Below are positions 1 to 5,941 of a stretch of 9,206 bases of DNA, in pieces (positions within the stretch are counted from its first letter, which is position 1; each line of letters starts with the position of its first letter). This DNA is from Lactobacillus helveticus DSM 20075 = CGMCC 1.1877. Lineage in GTDB: Bacteria > Bacillota > Bacilli > Lactobacillales > Lactobacillaceae. The stretch lies in assembly GCF_000160855.1 (NCBI RefSeq), contig NZ_GG700758.1, forward strand, positions 29,305-38,510, read 5' to 3'. The notes below the pieces were generated by a model. That model was not told where the DNA came from, searched no databases, and saw only the letters and a list, made by a program, of their open reading frames with translations. Position numbers and translations under genes: made by a program.

Positions 1-40
1 GATAAATTTCTATCTTTTGTTCTTTATTAAATTTAGACAT
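1..40 (-). CDS. IS3-family transposase OrfA, first 13 codons only (partial)
   Basis: The ATG at 40-38 (minus) opens a frame reading MSKFNKEQKIEIY before the window ends. This resembles the start of the helix-turn-helix OrfA protein of IS3/IS150-group elements in lactobacilli, which binds the terminal repeats and, after a programmed -1 frameshift, is fused to the DDE catalytic OrfB. A weak AGG lies about 10 bases upstream. Only the N-terminal tip is visible, so the helix-turn-helix itself, the frameshift site and any inactivating mutation cannot be examined. The call rests on this short match plus the terminal repeat just upstream. Confidence 0.6.
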   Translation of the reverse strand, partial: MSKFNKEQKIEIY

Positions 41-82
41 AGTAAAAGACCTAAAAGTGTCTCACTTTTAAGTCTCACTTCA
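1..82 (-). mobile_element. Left end of an IS3-family (IS150-group) insertion sequence, cut by the window edge
   Basis: Read on the minus strand, the element begins at 82 with TGAAGTGAGACTTAAAAGTG and continues GAGACACTTTTAGG. This fits the usual IS150-group terminal repeat, which starts TG, has a TG about five bases in, and carries AAAGT followed by GACA. An open frame that looks like an OrfA transposase starts 42 bases inside the end, as expected for the upstream terminus of such an element. The rest of the element, its other end and the target duplication lie outside the window, so completeness and activity cannot be judged. Boundary at 82 is inferred from the terminal dinucleotide and the family pattern. 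Confidence 0.72.
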
Positions 83-120
83 TTTTTATGTTTATTTATC
101 TTTTTATTTTATAAAATTTA

Positions 121-156
121 AAAAAGCCTCAAAATATTATAATTGTGCGGCTTTTG
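121..156 (-). terminator. Rho-independent terminator of the DUF3397-like gene
   Basis: On the minus strand AAAAGCC (156-150) pairs with GGCTTTT (129-123). Inside, a mismatched pair is followed by a further six-position stem with one mismatch (CACAAT against ATTTTG), closing on a six-base loop. Six Ts follow the GGC (126-121). It lies 45 bases beyond the stop of the gene at 201. The plus-strand reading has only four Ts, so it is mainly a minus-strand terminator. It separates the upstream gene from the insertion sequence. Confidence 0.75.
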
Positions 157-200
157 CATATACAAATAATTTTTGCTTTATTAAGGAATTAGTAACTAAA

Positions 201-533
201 TTAATAAGCAAACATTAAAATTAATGAACCCAGATACCAAAAACAACTGCAGGCAGCTAAATAGTCCCACAACTTGCGAATTGTCTTGCCTAATGAAACA
301 TTTTTATTTTTAATTGCATCACTCAAAGACACAATAATAACTAAGATAAAGTAAAATAAAAATCCATATGGTAAAAAAGAAGGCATATTAGCATGGGCAG
401 TAGCCAAGTTACATGCAACTAGCAGGAAAAATGGCAATACATCATAACCTCTAAATTGAGCTCGTGGGAAAATTTTATTAATTAAAAAAGCAGCTATCAA
501 TCCAATAACTGGTATTAAGAAAATAAAAAGCAT
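201..533 (-). CDS. DUF3397-like small integral membrane protein
   Basis: A 110-residue hydrophobic protein of unknown function. It shows four likely membrane segments (about 1-18, 32-46, 56-71, 93-109), with a short conserved-looking stretch around Y30-D31-x-L-P34 and a basic loop (about 74-86) before the last helix. Size, topology and position between the mre genes and where mraZ is expected all fit the DUF3397 family, which is found beside mraZ in lactobacilli and relatives. The frame is open for five more codons to an ATG at 548. That ATG, however, lies immediately upstream of and partly within the GGAGG ribosome site, and near the likely transcription start. The ATG at 533 sits eight bases after GGAGG and is preferred. 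A cell-envelope role is only inferred from the neighbourhood. Confidence 0.72.
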   Translation of the reverse strand: MLFIFLIPVIGLIAAFLINKIFPRAQFRGYDVLPFFLLVACNLATAHANMPSFLPYGFLFYFILVIIVSLSDAIKNKNVSLGKTIRKLWDYLAACSCFWYLGSLILMFAY

Positions 534-541
534 AAGAAGAT

Positions 542-546
542 CCTCC
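542..546 (-). promoter_or_regulatory. Ribosome binding site that decides the start of the DUF3397-like gene
   Basis: GGAGG on the minus strand (546-542) is eight bases from the ATG at 533-531, ideal spacing. An in-frame upstream ATG at 548-546 overlaps its first base and has only a run of As followed by GG before it, so it is unlikely to be used. Confidence 0.75.
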
Positions 547-555
547 ATCCTTTTT

Positions 556-584
556 ATTCTAAACTACAATTCATTTGAAAAAAA
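556..584 (-). promoter_or_regulatory. Candidate promoter for the DUF3397-like gene
   Basis: On the minus strand TAGAAT (561-556) is a good -10. The hexamer 17 bases upstream is TTTTTT (584-579), a poor -35. Transcription would start near 549, giving a leader of about 16 bases that just contains the GGAGG site. It overlaps the -35 region of the divergent plus-strand promoter, so the two may compete. Tentative. Confidence 0.4.
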
Positions 585-603
585 CTATTAATAAGCATAA
601 AAT
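575..603 (+). promoter_or_regulatory. Promoter for the DUF4044-like small gene
   Basis: TTGAAA (575-580) and TAAAAT (598-603) are separated by exactly 17 bases, close to the sigma-A consensus. Transcription would begin near 610, a few bases before the AGGAGGG ribosome site (615-621). It is divergent from the candidate promoter of the neighbouring minus-strand gene. Confidence 0.7.
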
Positions 604-627
604 ATTGTTCAAGTAGGAGGGCTTTTT

Positions 628-762
628 ATGGCACGAAGAAAGAAAAAGAAATCTGGTTTTCAAAAATTGACAATCGTGATGGCTTGGTTAATGGCTGTCA
701 TTACATTAGCCGCAGTTGTTGCTGGTGCAGTCGGTGCAATGGCCGGAGCAGGAATGTTTTAA
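628..762 (+). CDS. 44-residue single-span membrane protein, DUF4044-like
   Basis: A 44-codon gene, the only plus-strand gene in the window. The product starts MARRKKKKSGFQKLT, a strongly basic N-terminus, followed by one hydrophobic segment (about 16-39) ending in small residues (Gly and Ala). This basic-tail plus FQKLT plus single-helix pattern matches the short DUF4044 family found near mraZ and mre genes in lactobacilli. Function is unknown; the basic tail predicts a cytoplasmic N-terminus by the positive-inside rule. Expression is well supported by a consensus promoter, an AGGAGGG ribosome site seven bases from the ATG, and a strong terminator one base after the stop codon. It converges on mreD and diverges from the DUF3397-like gene. 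Confidence 0.82.
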   Translation: MARRKKKKSGFQKLTIVMAWLMAVITLAAVVAGAVGAMAGAGMF

Positions 763-797
763 AAAAAGAGACGAGAAAAATTTTCTCGTCTCTTTTT
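763..797. terminator. Bidirectional rho-independent terminator between the DUF4044-like gene and mreD
   Basis: A near-perfect inverted repeat of 17 bp: AAAAAGAGACGAGAAAA (763-779) against its complement at 781-797, with GAGACGAG as the GC-containing core. A-runs on one side and T-runs on the other give a U tract in both directions. It lies between convergent genes, one base after the DUF4044-like stop (762) and five bases from the mreD stop (802), so it should end both transcripts. Confidence 0.92.
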
Positions 798-801
798 ATT
801 T

Positions 802-1341
802 TTATACGCGATATGCATTTAAATCAATTAAGAATGGATAATCTTGTGCTAAATTGCCCCAAATCCAGTATAGACAAACAAAGAATCCGGCTGTCCAACC
901 AAGATTTACCAATAGACTCATTAATAATCCATGAAGCGACGTGGTAGCAACGCTTACCATATTAAAGATTAGCCAACTATATGCTACAAAGACTGTGGTT
1001 CCCAATAGGACCACAATTAATCTTGCCCAAAAAATTTCTGGTAAAAAACGAGCAATCTTTTGGCAAATCCAGCAGCTAAATGGCAGGAAAACAGCATAAA
1101 TACCTATAAAGCCATAAAAGTAAATGTCAGCAACTATACCTGTTCCTAATGCCAACCAAATTTCATTTTTATTGGTATCGTCGAAAAGTCCAATCAGCAT
1201 CACGCTAATCGGCAAAATCAAACTAGCAGCACCAAAACTTCCATAATCCATAAATTGATGCAAATATAATGAACAAACGCCATCTACAACGATAGCGACA
1301 AAAAGTCCAATTGCTAAAACCCATTTACGAAAAACAGACAT
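802..1341 (-). CDS. mreD: Rod shape-determining protein MreD
   Basis: A 179-residue integral membrane protein with five or six hydrophobic segments (about 7-27, 37-53, 61-87, 105-128, 136-161). The stretch at 66-83 (G-x-G-x-x-A-D-x-x-F-Y-G-x-x-G) is the typical MreD signature. MreD works with MreC and MreB in the membrane complex that guides lateral cell-wall synthesis in rod-shaped bacteria. The ATG overlaps the mreC stop by one base (TAATG), which implies translational coupling; its own ribosome site is weak (GGTGG). Length is normal for the family. The gene is the last of the mreBCD unit, ended by the bidirectional terminator. Confidence 0.93.
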   Translation of the reverse strand: MSVFRKWVLAIGLFVAIVVDGVCSLYLHQFMDYGSFGAASLILPISVMLIGLFDDTNKNEIWLALGTGIVADIYFYGFIGIYAVFLPFSCWICQKIARFLPEIFWARLIVVLLGTTVFVAYSWLIFNMVSVATTSLHGLLMSLLVNLGWTAGFFVCLYWIWGNLAQDYPFLIDLNAYRV

Positions 1342-2192
1342 TAGTTAGCCACCTGTCTTTCAATCACTGTGACAACTGAAGGATCGCTAATATCACCAGC
1401 CGGCTTAATTCGAATTTGATCAGATAAACCAAATGAATCACGCGTTTTTTGGGTAACAGTACCAATTAAAAGGCCTTTAGGTGAATTGCCACCCATACCA
1501 CTTGTATAAACTTTAGTACCAGCTTTTAACTTTCGTCCATCAACTACTTGAGTAAAGGCTAATTGATTATTAGCTGTAACAGTGATAATTCCGTGAACGG
1601 TTTCACCATTAGCTGCATCGGCTTGAACTGAAAAACGGTTAGCCGATTCATCTGTAGTAGTGATTAATTCAACCTTTGAAGAAGCTGCATCGGCTTCTAC
1701 GATTCGTCCGATGACACCGCCACCACACATAACAGCCATATTTTTCTTAATGCCTGAAGAGCTACCTTTGTTAATCGTCAACAAGTCTGACCAAGTATCT
1801 GGTGCACGAGAAATAACGGAAGCATTGATTAAAGTATAGCCACTTAAAGTATCCTTTAGATTCAATGCAGCTTTTAATTGACGATTTTCCTTCTCTAAGC
1901 TGGCATTGCGGACCTTAGTTTGTCCCAAATTAGTAATTTGACGTTTTAGATGGTTATTTTCATCTTGTGCATTTAAAATATCGTGTGCACTATTCAACCC
2001 ACCAGAAAGAAGGCCTACAGGTACATCGACAATTCGAGTTCCTAAAGCGACAATATCATTTCCTAGACTTTGAACAAGCAATGGAGCATTACGTTTATTA
2101 CGTAAACTAACGCTCCCACCTAAAACGGTAAAAATGACAATAATTACAATAAATGTTGATAATAACTTTTTATTTTGTAGAAATTTTTTCAT
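1341..2192 (-). CDS. mreC: Cell shape-determining protein MreC
   Basis: A 283-residue protein. It has a short basic cytoplasmic N-terminus, one membrane helix (about 10-27), then an extracytoplasmic part with a predicted coiled coil (about 66-112, alternating Leu with charged and polar residues). The MreC beta-rich domains follow, with family-typical segments at 124-154 (A-S-V-I-S-R-x-P-x-x-W and D-L-L-T-I-N-K-G). MreC dimerises through the coiled coil and links MreB filaments to penicillin-binding proteins and MreD. An AGGA ribosome site lies about 10 bases before the ATG. It follows mreB after 45 bases that contain a terminator-like hairpin, and overlaps mreD. Length is close to that of other Gram-positive MreC proteins. 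Confidence 0.95.
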   Translation of the reverse strand: MKKFLQNKKLLSTFIVIIVIFTVLGGSVSLRNKRNAPLLVQSLGNDIVALGTRIVDVPVGLLSGGLNSAHDILNAQDENNHLKRQITNLGQTKVRNASLEKENRQLKAALNLKDTLSGYTLINASVISRAPDTWSDLLTINKGSSSGIKKNMAVMCGGGVIGRIVEADAASSKVELITTTDESANRFSVQADAANGETVHGIITVTANNQLAFTQVVDGRKLKAGTKVYTSGMGGNSPKGLLIGTVTQKTRDSFGLSDQIRIKPAGDISDPSVVTVIERQVAN

Positions 2193-2210
2193 TAAGAATT
2201 GATCCTAAAG

Positions 2211-2234
2211 AAAAACCGACCATAGCCGGCTTTT
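2211..2234 (-). terminator. Terminator-like hairpin between mreB and mreC
   Basis: On the minus strand AAAAGCCG (2234-2227) pairs with CGGTTTTT (2218-2211), using one G-U pair, over an eight-base loop; five Ts then CTTT follow. It starts four bases after the mreB stop and ends just before the mreC ribosome site. The stem is short, so partial termination (attenuation of mreCD) is more likely than complete termination. Inferred from sequence only. Confidence 0.5.
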
Positions 2235-2237
2235 GTA

Positions 2238-3242
2238 TTATTTGCGACTTCTACGCATTACTTCAATATTCTTAAGTGCTTCACCAGTACCAATTGCCAC
2301 ACAATCAAGTGGATCTTGAGCAATAAATACTGGAACCTTGGTTGTTTCAGAAATTACTTCTGGCAAGTTCTTAAGAAGTGCACCACCACCGGTCAAAACA
2401 ATACCGTGATCGATAACATCGGCAGCAATTTCAGGAGAGGTTTGCTCCAAAGTTTCCTTAACTGCAACGATGATGTCTTGAACAGCATCTTGGATAGCCT
2501 TAGCAATATCTTCAGCGTTGATATCGATTGATTTTGGTAAACCAGTAACCAAATCACGACCACGAATATTCATGGTTTCAATTTCCTTAGCCTTTTCGAT
2601 TGAAGCAGAACCTACTTGAATCTTAATATCTTCAGCAGTTCTTTCACCAATTAATAAGTTAAAGTTGGAGTGAATGTAATTAATAATTGCATTGTTAAAC
2701 TTATCCCCAGCTTGACGGATTGAAGTTGATGAAACAATACCACCTAATGAAATAGTAGCTACATCAGTAGTACCACCACCGATATCAACAACCATTGAAC
2801 CAGTAGGATCCATAACTGGAAGGCCTGCACCAATAGCTGCAGCAAATGGTTCTTCAATTACAAAAGCTTCACGAGCACCAGCTACTCTAGCTGCATCAAT
2901 TACAGCACGCTTTTCAACCTCAGTAACACCTGAAGGAACACAGATCATTACTGAAGGCTTGGAGTTACCAACAGTCTTTTCCATAAAGTACTTAAGCATA
3001 GCAGCAGTAGTATCGTAATCGGCAATAACCCCGTCCTTCATTGGACGAATAGCTACAATACTACCTGGGGTTCTACCAATCATTTCCTTAGCTTCTGAAC
3101 CAACTGCGATTACTTCACCTGAATGTGTATTCTTTGCTACTACAGAAGGTTCTCTTAAAACGATACCTTTGCCTTCCATATAAACAAGTGTATTGGCTGT
3201 ACCTAAGTCGATACCAATATTCTTTGTACCTAATCCAAACAC
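2238..3242 (-). CDS. mreB: Rod shape-determining protein MreB (bacterial actin)
   Basis: A 334-residue actin-like ATPase that forms membrane-associated filaments directing peptidoglycan synthesis along the cell side wall. Visible motifs: phosphate-1 [13 protein letters not shown] (9-21), the region with the catalytic glutamate EEPFAAAIG (130-138), phosphate-2 DIGGGTTD (153-160), and the adenosine-binding LTGGGALL (283-290). Length is normal. The start codon is GTG, supported by AAGGAG (3256-3251) eight bases upstream and by the family-typical MFGLG-x-x-x-IGIDLG N-terminus. It has its own extended -10 promoter in the gap after radC and heads mreBCD; read-through from the valS unit is possible because I see no terminator after radC. 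Confidence 0.97.
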   Translation of the reverse strand: MFGLGTKNIGIDLGTANTLVYMEGKGIVLREPSVVAKNTHSGEVIAVGSEAKEMIGRTPGSIVAIRPMKDGVIADYDTTAAMLKYFMEKTVGNSKPSVMICVPSGVTEVEKRAVIDAARVAGAREAFVIEEPFAAAIGAGLPVMDPTGSMVVDIGGGTTDVATISLGGIVSSTSIRQAGDKFNNAIINYIHSNFNLLIGERTAEDIKIQVGSASIEKAKEIETMNIRGRDLVTGLPKSIDINAEDIAKAIQDAVQDIIVAVKETLEQTSPEIAADVIDHGIVLTGGGALLKNLPEVISETTKVPVFIAQDPLDCVAIGTGEALKNIEVMRRSRK

Positions 3243-3284
3243 AAAAATCTCTCCTTAATTGTTGCGGTCTCTAAATCTTGAATA

Positions 3285-3295
3285 ATTATAGCATA
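3285..3295 (-). promoter_or_regulatory. Extended -10 promoter of mreB
   Basis: On the minus strand TATGCTATAAT (3295-3285) is a perfect extended -10 element (TRTGn-TATAAT). No good -35 is seen at 16-18 bases (TCACCT at 17). Transcription would start near 3278, giving a leader of about 36 bases. Ten bases, ATGCTATAAT, are identical to the valS promoter. Confidence 0.75.
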
Positions 3296-3337
3296 CTATA
3301 ACTTTAAAGGTGATTTTCACGCAAATTTTAAAGAAGT

Positions 3338-3961
3338 TTAAAACAATTCTTTTTCGCGCATGCTCAAATATTGCCCTTGACCAACAATAAAATGATCTAA
3401 AAGATCAATTTTCATCATTTTTGCCGCCCGATATAGATCCTTAGTTAATTCAAAATCATTAGAAGACGGTATTAATTTGCCACTAGGGTGATTATGAGCA
3501 ATAAAAATCCCTGAACAGTCATAGATTACGGCCCAGCGAAAAATTTCTCGCGGATGTGCGACTGATTTATTTAATGTGCCTTGAAAAATCTTCTTCTCGG
3601 CAACAATTCGATTTCCATTATCGACATACAGTGCCCATAGCTCTTCTTGCTTGTGACCTACTAATTTATCGGCTAAATATGTACCCACTTCAACGCTTGA
3701 AGCCAAAACCGGCTTTCGTTTAGATGATGCCATCCGCAGACGATCCATCACTTCTTCAGCTGTAATAGCCAAGCTGCTTGAACAATTTGGGCCCGTAATA
3801 AATTGAACTATGTCATCAAAGGAATTGAAATTTCTTTTTCCTAAGAAAGATTCCATCTCTTCGAATGTTTCAATTCCCTTATCTTTAAACTGCTCAAATA
3901 ATTTAGCCAATAATTCGAGGTCTGTATTTACAAAGTAATGATTTGAGTTTATTTCTATCAT
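3338..3961 (-). CDS. radC: RadC-family JAB/MPN metalloprotein
   Basis: A 207-residue RadC-family (UPF0758) protein. The C-terminal JAB/MPN domain (about 85-207) carries a complete JAMM zinc motif: H156, H158, S166 and D169 with the H-x-H-x7-S-x2-D spacing, within HNHPSG. Upstream acidic residues E106/E107 could supply the catalytic glutamate. The molecular role of RadC is unsettled: the old DNA-repair label is doubtful, and links to transformation or recombination have been proposed. The usual N-terminal helix-hairpin-helix with its G-x-G-x-x-K-A motif is not recognisable here; residues about 48-76 take its place, and the protein is slightly short. A GGGAG site lies seven bases before the ATG. 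It follows the HAD gene by 38 bases with no clear promoter, so it is probably the last gene of the valS unit. Confidence 0.88.
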   Translation of the reverse strand: MIEINSNHYFVNTDLELLAKLFEQFKDKGIETFEEMESFLGKRNFNSFDDIVQFITGPNCSSSLAITAEEVMDRLRMASSKRKPVLASSVEVGTYLADKLVGHKQEELWALYVDNGNRIVAEKKIFQGTLNKSVAHPREIFRWAVIYDCSGIFIAHNHPSGKLIPSSNDFELTKDLYRAAKMMKIDLLDHFIVGQGQYLSMREKELF

Positions 3962-3999
3962 AAAAATTCTCCCTTCATTACTTAATACGCAAAAAAGGG

Positions 4000-4677
4000 C
4001 TAAATTTTCTTTAGAAAATCAAAAAAGTTTTGACAAATCATTATTGCATTTTGCTTGTCTTGCTCAGTCGGAGCCATCAAATCTGGCACCATTATGCACT
4101 TTAGGCCTGCATTTTTTGCAGCTTGCACACCAGTTGATGAATCTTCAAAAACCAAAATATTTTCTTTTGGCAAATTCATCTTTTTAGTAGCTGCTAAATA
4201 AATATCTGGTGCGGGCTTGGCCTTAATATGTCCCTTTTGCACATCTAAATAGCTTAAATAAAAATCAAAATAATTTCTGATCCCCGTTGCCCACAAAAAG
4301 TGCTGAAGCACATCTTCGTAGTTGCTAGAAGCAATTGCCATTTGCAAACCTCGCTTTTTAAATTCATCCAACGCTTCTTGGACACCGGGACGCAATTTTA
4401 ATTTTCCTTCATCGGTCCATTGCCAAACCAAATCATCGGTTCGCTTGATAAATCGATCGCGATCAGCATCAGTTTTGAAATACTTATGATAAAAAGCTTG
4501 CATCTCTTTGACAGTTGCACCGGTTAATTTTAAATATGCATCCCTTGGCGTACCAAGCTTTTCTTCTTCTGCAGCTTGAATATTAGCCTGCCAATACAAT
4601 TCTTCCGAATTAACCAGTAAACCATCCATATCAAAGATAATGCCTTTAATATCATCTTTTATTCCTTTAACCTGCAT
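4000..4677 (-). CDS. HAD-superfamily hydrolase, beta-phosphoglucomutase-like subfamily
   Basis: A 225-residue cytosolic protein with all HAD motifs. Motif I is DMDGLLVNSE with nucleophile D16 and acid/base D18. Motif II is IASSN (115-119). The motif III lysine is K154 in KAKPAPD, and motif IV is FEDSSTG (177-183). The helical cap between motif I and II (about 25-95) places it in the class I, beta-phosphoglucomutase/phosphatase-like group. The substrate cannot be told: sugar-phosphate phosphatase or hexose-phosphate mutase are possible, but the lone lactobacillar homologues are usually left as hydrolases. The common D of D-S-E in motif I is N23 here, a tolerated position. Its start lies inside folC (11-base overlap), which implies translational coupling; GGAAAG upstream is a weak ribosome site. 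The stop is TAG. Confidence 0.88.
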   Translation of the reverse strand: MQVKGIKDDIKGIIFDMDGLLVNSEELYWQANIQAAEEEKLGTPRDAYLKLTGATVKEMQAFYHKYFKTDADRDRFIKRTDDLVWQWTDEGKLKLRPGVQEALDEFKKRGLQMAIASSNYEDVLQHFLWATGIRNYFDFYLSYLDVQKGHIKAKPAPDIYLAATKKMNLPKENILVFEDSSTGVQAAKNAGLKCIMVPDLMAPTEQDKQNAIMICQNFFDFLKKI

Positions 4678-5941
4678 TGCCTTTTGCTTTCCAATTTAAA
4701 ATTGAACTTACTAAATAAAATGACCCGGTAACCAGCAAAATATCACTAGCGTCCATCTTCTCTTTTAATTTAGTAAAGCCTTGCCGATAATCTCCTTCAT
4801 AATTATATCTTCTTTGGATATCAATTGGAAAATCATTTTCTTTAGCAACACGCGGATAATCCAAAGTCGTTAACAATACTTGATCATCCTTATTAAATAA
4901 ACTAAAAACTTGCTCTAAGTCTTTATCTTTCATCATTGTCACTAAAGCATAAACATGACTATGCCTTTTTTTAGCTTCAGCATGCACGACTTCAAGCAAA
5001 TTAGACATTGCTTGAATATTATGAGCTCCATCCAAAATAATTAATGGCTCTTTTTGCAAAATATGATAGCGTCCAGGAATCTGAGTCTGGTTAATTGCGT
5101 CTTCTATTTCTTGGTCATTCAAATTCAATTTAAGAAGCAAAAACGCCTTAACAGCTACAGCAATATCATAGCCCTCTACCTTAGGACGATAAGCAAAAGA
5201 AAGGCTCCGCTTAGCATCACTATATTTCAATCGTCCATTTTGCGTTTCAATCGTAAAATCATGCTTTAACTGCAAAAGTGGCGCATGCATTTTGTCTGCT
5301 TTTTTTACCAAAATAGATAAAACACTATCAGGAACATTCCCTAATACTACAGGACGATTTTGCTTGATAATGCCACTTTTTTCTTGAGCAATATCTTGAA
5401 TAGTGGGACCGATAATCTTCGCATGATCTAAACCAATCGTAGTAATGATGCTTACCTCTGGAATAATCACGTTAGTTTTATCATGTTCGCCGCCAATCCC
5501 AACTTCAATCACCGCATAATCACATTGCTTTTGCTCAAAGTAAACAAAAGCCATGGCAACTTCATACTCAAATGTAACTAAAGAAAATTGTTCATCTTCC
5601 TGCTTAAGTTTTTCATAGGCAGCTTGAACTGTATTGGCTACATTAACCAAATCTTCATCACTTATATCCTGATTGTTCAATTGAATTCGCTCATTAAAAC
5701 GATAGACATAAGGTGAGACAAAAAGGCCAGTCCTTTGACCAGCCTTTTTTACTAGATTTGCTAAGTAGTATGATGTTGAACCTTTACCGTTGGTCCCTGT
5801 AATGTGAATCGTTTTTACCTGATCCTGCGGATTACCTAATTGCTGGAGCAACTTTTTGATAAAAGATAAATCATTCTTAGGATGCAAATGAGGCAATGAA
5901 TACAAGTAATGGATTACCTCTTCAGTATTGGTAAATTTCAA
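4667..5941 (-). CDS. folC: Folylpolyglutamate synthase (FolC, Mur-ligase family)
   Basis: A 424-residue ATP-dependent ligase that adds glutamates to folates so they are retained in the cell; bifunctional members also make dihydrofolate from dihydropteroate. Motifs: P-loop TGTNGKGST (48-56), SPYVYRFNERI (76-86), EVGIGG (146-151) and DKTN (154-157), LDH (171-173), EKSG (187-190), and the C-terminal DGAHN (304-308). The folate-site SPH is SPY here, and the common D-A-T-N is D-K-T-N. Acidophilus-group lactobacilli generally lack de novo folate synthesis, so salvage polyglutamylation is the likelier job (inference). The start is TTG, supported by AAAGGGAG seven bases upstream and by starting directly after the valS stop with no gap. 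A terminator-like hairpin covers codons 65-74. Confidence 0.93.
   Translation of the reverse strand: MKFTNTEEVIHYLYSLPHLHPKNDLSFIKKLLQQLGNPQDQVKTIHITGTNGKGSTSYYLANLVKKAGQRTGLFVSPYVYRFNERIQLNNQDISDEDLVNVANTVQAAYEKLKQEDEQFSLVTFEYEVAMAFVYFEQKQCDYAVIEVGIGGEHDKTNVIIPEVSIITTIGLDHAKIIGPTIQDIAQEKSGIIKQNRPVVLGNVPDSVLSILVKKADKMHAPLLQLKHDFTIETQNGRLKYSDAKRSLSFAYRPKVEGYDIAVAVKAFLLLKLNLNDQEIEDAINQTQIPGRYHILQKEPLIILDGAHNIQAMSNLLEVVHAEAKKRHSHVYALVTMMKDKDLEQVFSLFNKDDQVLLTTLDYPRVAKENDFPIDIQRRYNYEGDYRQGFTKLKEKMDASDILLVTGSFYLVSSILNWKAKGNAG
5720..5749. terminator. Terminator-like hairpin inside the folC coding sequence
   Basis: On the minus (coding) strand AAAAAGGCTGGTC (5749-5737) pairs along all 13 positions, with two G-U wobbles, with GACTGGCCTTTTT (5732-5720) over an AAAG loop. 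The 3' arm ends in five Ts. On the plus strand the same stem is followed by six Ts. It encodes residues 65-74 of FolC (KKAGQRTGLF), part of a conserved protein segment, so coincidence is possible. If active it would act about 220 bases into folC, mainly when ribosomes are not close behind polymerase. Confidence 0.4.

Noticed and set aside
684..947. 87-codon plus-strand open frame running through the end of the DUF4044-like gene, the terminator and antisense to mreD
   Set aside because: It has no ribosome site, crosses a strong terminator and overlaps two better-supported genes in other frames.
2316..2531. 71-codon plus-strand open frame antisense to mreB
   Set aside because: It is a shadow of the conserved mreB frame with no ribosome site or promoter.
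3306..3335. CTTTAAA/TTTAAAG inverted repeat between radC and mreB as a radC terminator
   Set aside because: Only one GC pair, a long loop and no following T tract; it lies just upstream of the mreB promoter.
3983..4016. AT-rich hairpin (ATTTTCT with AGAAAAT) at the end of the HAD gene, followed after several bases by a T run
   Set aside because: The stem has almost no GC pairs, and its T run is separated from it by TTAGCCC, so it is too weak to call a terminator.
5054..5269. 71-codon plus-strand open frame antisense to folC
   Set aside because: It lies in conserved folC coding sequence, has no translation signals and resembles no known family.
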